Positions 31,724 through 34,951 of a stretch of 34,951 nt of DNA are shown here, piece after piece; position 1 is the first letter of the stretch; every line of letters begins with the position of its first letter. The stretch spans positions 1-34,951 of the forward strand of contig CAJJNV010000019.1 of assembly GCA_905193225.1 (NCBI GenBank), in the 5' to 3' direction. The DNA is from an uncultured Oscillospiraceae bacterium (GTDB lineage Bacteria; Bacillota; Clostridia; Oscillospirales; Acutalibacteraceae). The position numbers and the translations under genes are program-made. The notes beneath the pieces were generated by a model. It ran no database searches. It saw nothing but the letters and a program-made list of their open reading frames with translations, and was not told the origin of the DNA.

Positions 31724-31737
31724 TTACAAAAGTGTAA
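31724..31737. promoter_or_regulatory. Candidate BceR-type binding site
   Basis: Inverted repeat TTACA-AAAG-TGTAA, with a further half-site TGTAA at about 31754. The TNACA-N4-TGTNA form resembles sites described for BceR-like regulators. Located about 40 bp before the -35 of the transporter promoter. Confidence 0.65.
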
Positions 31738-31768
31738 GAATTTAATCGGGAAATGTAAGACAATTCGA

Positions 31769-31798
31769 TTGTTTTATCTTTCCCGTTTTTGCTAAAAT
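31769..31798 (+). promoter_or_regulatory. Promoter of the Bce-type transporter genes
   Basis: TTGTTT (31769-31774), 18-bp spacer, TAAAAT (31793-31798). Weak core promoter, as expected if an activator is needed. Confidence 0.55.
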
Positions 31799-31894
31799 GA
31801 GAGCAGAAAAGCGAGAGGCACAGGTTAACGCGCAGCCGGGAAAAAGCCAAGGCCGCCGACCTGATTCTTCGAGCCTTTAAGGGAGGTAAAGTAT

Positions 31895-32659
31895 ATGAGC
31901 TTTTTAGAGGTAAGCGGACTGACAAAAACCTATTCCACCCGTTTCGGCGCAACAAAAGTGGAAGCTCTCAAGGGCATTGATTTTACCGTCGAAAAGGGAG
32001 AGTTTGTTGCCATAATGGGTGAGTCGGGATCGGGTAAAACCACCCTTCTCAACATCATTGCCGCCTTAGACCGTCCCACGAGCGGACGGGTGGTGCTTGA
32101 CACAATGGAGCTTTCAAAGGTTAGGGAACAGTATATGGCGGCCTTTCGGCGGGACAATCTCGGATTTGTTTTTCAGGAATTCAATCTGCTTGATACATTC
32201 ACCGCCGAGGACAACATTTTGCTGCCCCTTGTGCTTAGGGGAGAAGGATATCGTGATATGAGCCGAAAGCTAAGACCCGTTGTCGAAAGACTGGGCATTT
32301 CCGATCTTATGAAAAAATACCCTTACGAGCTTTCGGGCGGACAGAAACAGCGCGTAGCCATCGCCCGCGCCGTCATTACCGATCCCAAGATCATACTGGC
32401 CGATGAGCCTACCGGCGCTCTTGATTCAAAGTCTGGCGATGAGCTGCTCCGACTGTTTTCGGACATTAACGGTCAGGGGCAAACCATTCTTATGGTCACC
32501 CATTCGGTCAATGCGGCAAGCACCGCAGGAAGGGTACTTTTCATAAAGGACGGAAGGGTGTTTCATCAGCTCTATCGGGGAAATAATTCTAAAAACGAAT
32601 TTTATCAGAAAATATCCGACACCCTTACACTGCTTTCAACGGGCGGTGACAGGGCATGA
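31895..32659 (+). CDS. ABC transporter ATP-binding protein, BceA-like
   Basis: 254 aa MacB/LolD-type ATPase. Walker A GESGSGKTT, Q-loop FVFQEFNLLDTFTAEDNILLPL (the FNLLDTFT stretch is characteristic of BceA), signature LSGGQKQRVAIARA, Walker B IILADEPTGALDS, H-loop VTHSVNAAS. GGGAGG about ten bases before ATG 31895. The stop overlaps the permease start (ATGA). Confidence 0.94.
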   Translation: MSFLEVSGLTKTYSTRFGATKVEALKGIDFTVEKGEFVAIMGESGSGKTTLLNIIAALDRPTSGRVVLDTMELSKVREQYMAAFRRDNLGFVFQEFNLLDTFTAEDNILLPLVLRGEGYRDMSRKLRPVVERLGISDLMKKYPYELSGGQKQRVAIARAVITDPKIILADEPTGALDSKSGDELLRLFSDINGQGQTILMVTHSVNAASTAGRVLFIKDGRVFHQLYRGNNSKNEFYQKISDTLTLLSTGGDRA

Positions 32660-34686
32660 AAAACGGGATCTATTTTAAACTTGCCTTTGACGGCATAAGA
32701 AAAAACCGCAAGCTCTTTTTGCCCTACATCGGTGCCGGCGCCGGAATGGTTATGATGAGCTATATCATCTTCTTTTTGACCGCAAACGAGCGCATACTAA
32801 CCCTTAAGGGCGGAGAGGCTATTCATAGTACCCTGGGCTTCGGCTGCAGTGTTATGGCCATATTCTCCTGCATATTTCTTTTTTACACAAACTCCTTCCT
32901 CATTCGCCGCCGAAAAAAGGAATACGGCCTTTACGGGGTGCTCGGGATGGGCAAAAGACAGCTTGTGGCCGTCTGTTTTTTCGAAAATCTGCTTGTAACG
33001 GTCTTTTCGCTCTTTTTCGGTCTTGTGTTGGGCATTGCCTTTTCCAAGTTTGCCGAGCTTGGACTTGTAAACATTGCGTCGGGTCAGACCGATTTTTCCT
33101 TTTCCCTCGAGCCCTCGGCAATTTTGAAAACCGTCGTGACCTTTACCGCAATATTTGTGCTTGTCTTTTTAAATTCGGCAAGGCAAATGAGATTTTCCGA
33201 TACAGTTACCCTTCTTAAAGGAGAAAGCACCGGTGAAAAGCCGCCCAAGGGCAACATTTTCCTCGGAATAATCGGATTTTTAGCTTTGGGCTGGGCATAT
33301 TATATTGCCGTTACCATAGAGGATCCGGTCAGCGCAATGGTGTGGTTCTTTGCGGCGGTGGTGGCGGTCATTATCGCCACATATCTGCTGATGATATCGG
33401 GTTCGGTGGCTCTTTGCCGGGTACTCAAGAAAAACAAGAAATATTATTATAAGAAAAATCATTTTGTAGCCCTTTCTTCCATGGCTTACAGAATGAAGCG
33501 CAACGGGGCGGGACTTGCTTCTATCTGCGTGCTTTCGACCATGGTGCTTGTGACGGTGGCCACAACGGCCAGTATGTTTTTCGGAGCCGAGGACTCCATA
33601 AGGGTAAATTATCCCCGCCAGATAAATGTGCGCTGTAACTCTCAAGGCGGGATTGAAAAGGCCGACGAGAACTTTGAAGCTCTTAAAAATAAAGTCGCCG
33701 AAGAGACTCAAAAGCGTGGCTCGGCACTTATTAACACAAGGGAAATACGCTATCTTTACGCCGCAGGCTTGATAACGGACAGCACGGCATATTGCAGCCG
33801 CAGCACGGAGGGTTTCTTTTACGATCTTGGTTCCCCCAGAGAATTTTTAATTGTTCCCGAGGATTATTACGGCCGCATTACGGGGGAAAGCGTTGATGTT
33901 TCCGACGGAGTCTGCGCCGTTCGCACCATTGAATGTGATTATAAACAAAGCGAAATAAGCTTTAACGGCGGCCCTGCCTTTAAGGTTGCCGATTCATCAA
34001 GAACAAACCGAAGGTTCTTTCCCGAGTGGGCGGGTTCAAGCGGATGTATTATTGTGGTTGTGAAAAATTTCGACGATTTTACCGAGTATATGTCTGTGTC
34101 GGAGGAAGACGCCCTGTTCAGCTATTGCTGCCGATACGGATTTGACACCGATTTGAGCAGTAATGCACAGATCGAGTTGAAAGGATATCTTGAAAAGTAT
34201 GTTTCAGACAGCAACAGGAATTATTCCTATACCGATGTTTCCTCCCGCGCACAAAACGAAGGGGATTTTTACGGTACGTTCGGCGGACTGTTTTATCTTG
34301 GAATTCTGCTCAGTATCGTGTTTGCCCTGGCGGCAGTGCTTATAATATACTATAAGCAAATATCCGAAGGATACGAAGACAGCGGCCGTTTTGAAATAAT
34401 GGCAAAGGTGGGAATGACCGACAAAGAAATTAAATCCAGCATCAACTCTCAGCTTTTAACGGTGTTTTTTGTACCGCTGCTCCTGTCGGGACTGCACCTT
34501 GCCTTTTCGCTGCCCATGATCAAAAAAATACTTGAGCTTTTCGGCCTTACAAACACAGAGCAGTTTTTGTTAACGGCAGGACTTTTCTTTGCGGTTTTCG
34601 CACTGTTTTATGTGGTGGTATATAAGCTTACCGCTCGTGCCTATTACGGCATTGTCAGCAGAGCCAAGGAACGGACGGGAGTCTGA
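32656..34686 (+). CDS. ABC transporter permease, BceB-like
   Basis: 676 aa. FtsX-type domains at both ends with about ten hydrophobic helices; a large extracytoplasmic domain of about 220 residues (roughly 315-545) lies between helices 7 and 8, the arrangement of BceB, which binds peptide antibiotics such as bacitracin. N-terminal RRRKKEYGLYGVLGMGKRQL and C-terminal YEDSGRFEIMAKVGMTDKEIK are the coupling segments facing the ATPase. The target drug cannot be told from sequence. With the kinase upstream it forms a sensory complex. Confidence 0.93.
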   Translation: MKNGIYFKLAFDGIRKNRKLFLPYIGAGAGMVMMSYIIFFLTANERILTLKGGEAIHSTLGFGCSVMAIFSCIFLFYTNSFLIRRRKKEYGLYGVLGMGKRQLVAVCFFENLLVTVFSLFFGLVLGIAFSKFAELGLVNIASGQTDFSFSLEPSAILKTVVTFTAIFVLVFLNSARQMRFSDTVTLLKGESTGEKPPKGNIFLGIIGFLALGWAYYIAVTIEDPVSAMVWFFAAVVAVIIATYLLMISGSVALCRVLKKNKKYYYKKNHFVALSSMAYRMKRNGAGLASICVLSTMVLVTVATTASMFFGAEDSIRVNYPRQINVRCNSQGGIEKADENFEALKNKVAEETQKRGSALINTREIRYLYAAGLITDSTAYCSRSTEGFFYDLGSPREFLIVPEDYYGRITGESVDVSDGVCAVRTIECDYKQSEISFNGGPAFKVADSSRTNRRFFPEWAGSSGCIIVVVKNFDDFTEYMSVSEEDALFSYCCRYGFDTDLSSNAQIELKGYLEKYVSDSNRNYSYTDVSSRAQNEGDFYGTFGGLFYLGILLSIVFALAAVLIIYYKQISEGYEDSGRFEIMAKVGMTDKEIKSSINSQLLTVFFVPLLLSGLHLAFSLPMIKKILELFGLTNTEQFLLTAGLFFAVFALFYVVVYKLTARAYYGIVSRAKERTGV

Positions 34687-34847
34687 GAGGAGTGTGGGAG
34701 TAAAAGAGAAATCCGCAGGATTTATTCCGCATATTTCTTAAAAGCCAAAGGATGAAAACCCTCAAAAGGATCCGAAACATAAAAAAACGGGTTTTCCCCA
34801 ATTATAACAGCCTTAAAATTTACAATTACATTTTAAAAGCAACTCCG

Positions 34848-34904
34848 AAAAACCCGCCCGCCCAAAGCAAGCAAACGGCTCTTGGGCGGGCGGGTTTTTG
34901 TTTT
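34848..34904 (+). terminator. Terminator after the BceB-like gene
   Basis: 18-bp perfect stem (34848-34865 with 34882-34899), GC-rich core, with A5/T5 at the ends and GTTTT following. Symmetric, about 160 bases after the stop; the gap holds no gene. Confidence 0.88.
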
Positions 34905-34914
34905 CGTAGGACAA

Positions 34915-34933
34915 CCACTGGCTCTGCCAGTGG
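34915..34933. other. 8-bp hairpin at window end, possible IS200/IS605-type end
   Basis: CCACTGGC-TCT-GCCAGTGG followed by GAAAAAAGCTTTAGCTAT. Subterminal hairpins of this size followed by a GCTTTAGCTAT-like stretch remind me of IS200/IS605 ends. The window stops before any tnpA could be seen. Confidence 0.3.
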
Positions 34934-34951
34934 GAAAAAAGCTTTAGCTAT

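Noticed and set aside
1..34951. CRISPR array or rRNA genes
   Set aside because: No regularly spaced repeats of 24-40 bp with unique spacers and no rRNA sequence were seen.

Overview
The window looks like a chromosomal segment of an anaerobic gut-type Bacillota, most likely class Clostridia (Oscillospiraceae/Ruminococcaceae-like). This rests on gene content: a PyrK/PyrDB-type pyrimidine operon that also has pyrI, a formate-THF ligase, a Bce-type two-component/ABC module, AzlCD, strong AGGAGG-type ribosome binding sites, and tRNAs with encoded CCA. The genus cannot be fixed from the sequence alone.

Left end (1-4500) is accessory DNA. A McrBC restriction system, with mcrB cut by the window edge, is followed by a tRNA-Pro locus that has been broken up. 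A 3' half-tRNA with its own terminator lies at 2957-3001. A 5' half-tRNA with its own promoter lies at 4373-4410. Both carry the same 10-bp core (TTTGGGAGCA) in the anticodon loop. Between them are a Pol-beta-type nucleotidyltransferase gene, GTGGTC(A) repeats spaced exactly 12 bp apart near both ends, and a complete but unusual tRNA-Pro(TGG). No recombinase gene is present. This is the most unusual structure in the window.

4500-10600 is a mixed stretch: azlCD (branched-chain amino acid export), a tRNA-Met/Glu/Val cluster, and a Crp/Fnr regulator divergent from a 4Fe-4S protein gene that has a single in-frame TAA. The regulator/ferredoxin pair is flanked by two almost identical 275-bp elements with inverted ends (MITE-like, TA at both ends). 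A tRNA-Arg(CCG) and three copies of a purine-tract-plus-hairpin module follow the same stretch.

10600-18600 holds an M18 aminopeptidase and a co-directional run: flavodoxin-like oxidoreductase, DUF1003 membrane protein, two-gene ABC exporter, unknown membrane protein, metallophosphoesterase. A small PQ-loop membrane protein then lies divergent from a LysR regulator.

18900-29600 is core metabolism: a tightly overlapping pyrC-pyrK-pyrD-pyrF-pyrE-pyrB-pyrI operon, then glyA and fhs (one-carbon metabolism), then guaB. The GuaB is of the unusual type known from the protozoan Tritrichomonas foetus. Together these genes feed UMP, one-carbon units and GMP synthesis.

29700-34700 is a Bce-type antimicrobial-peptide sensing and detoxification module: response regulator, intramembrane-sensing kinase, ATPase and large permease, with a TTACA-N4-TGTAA box ahead of the transporter genes. 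The last 40 bases contain a hairpin that may be the end of an IS200/IS605-like element running out of the window.
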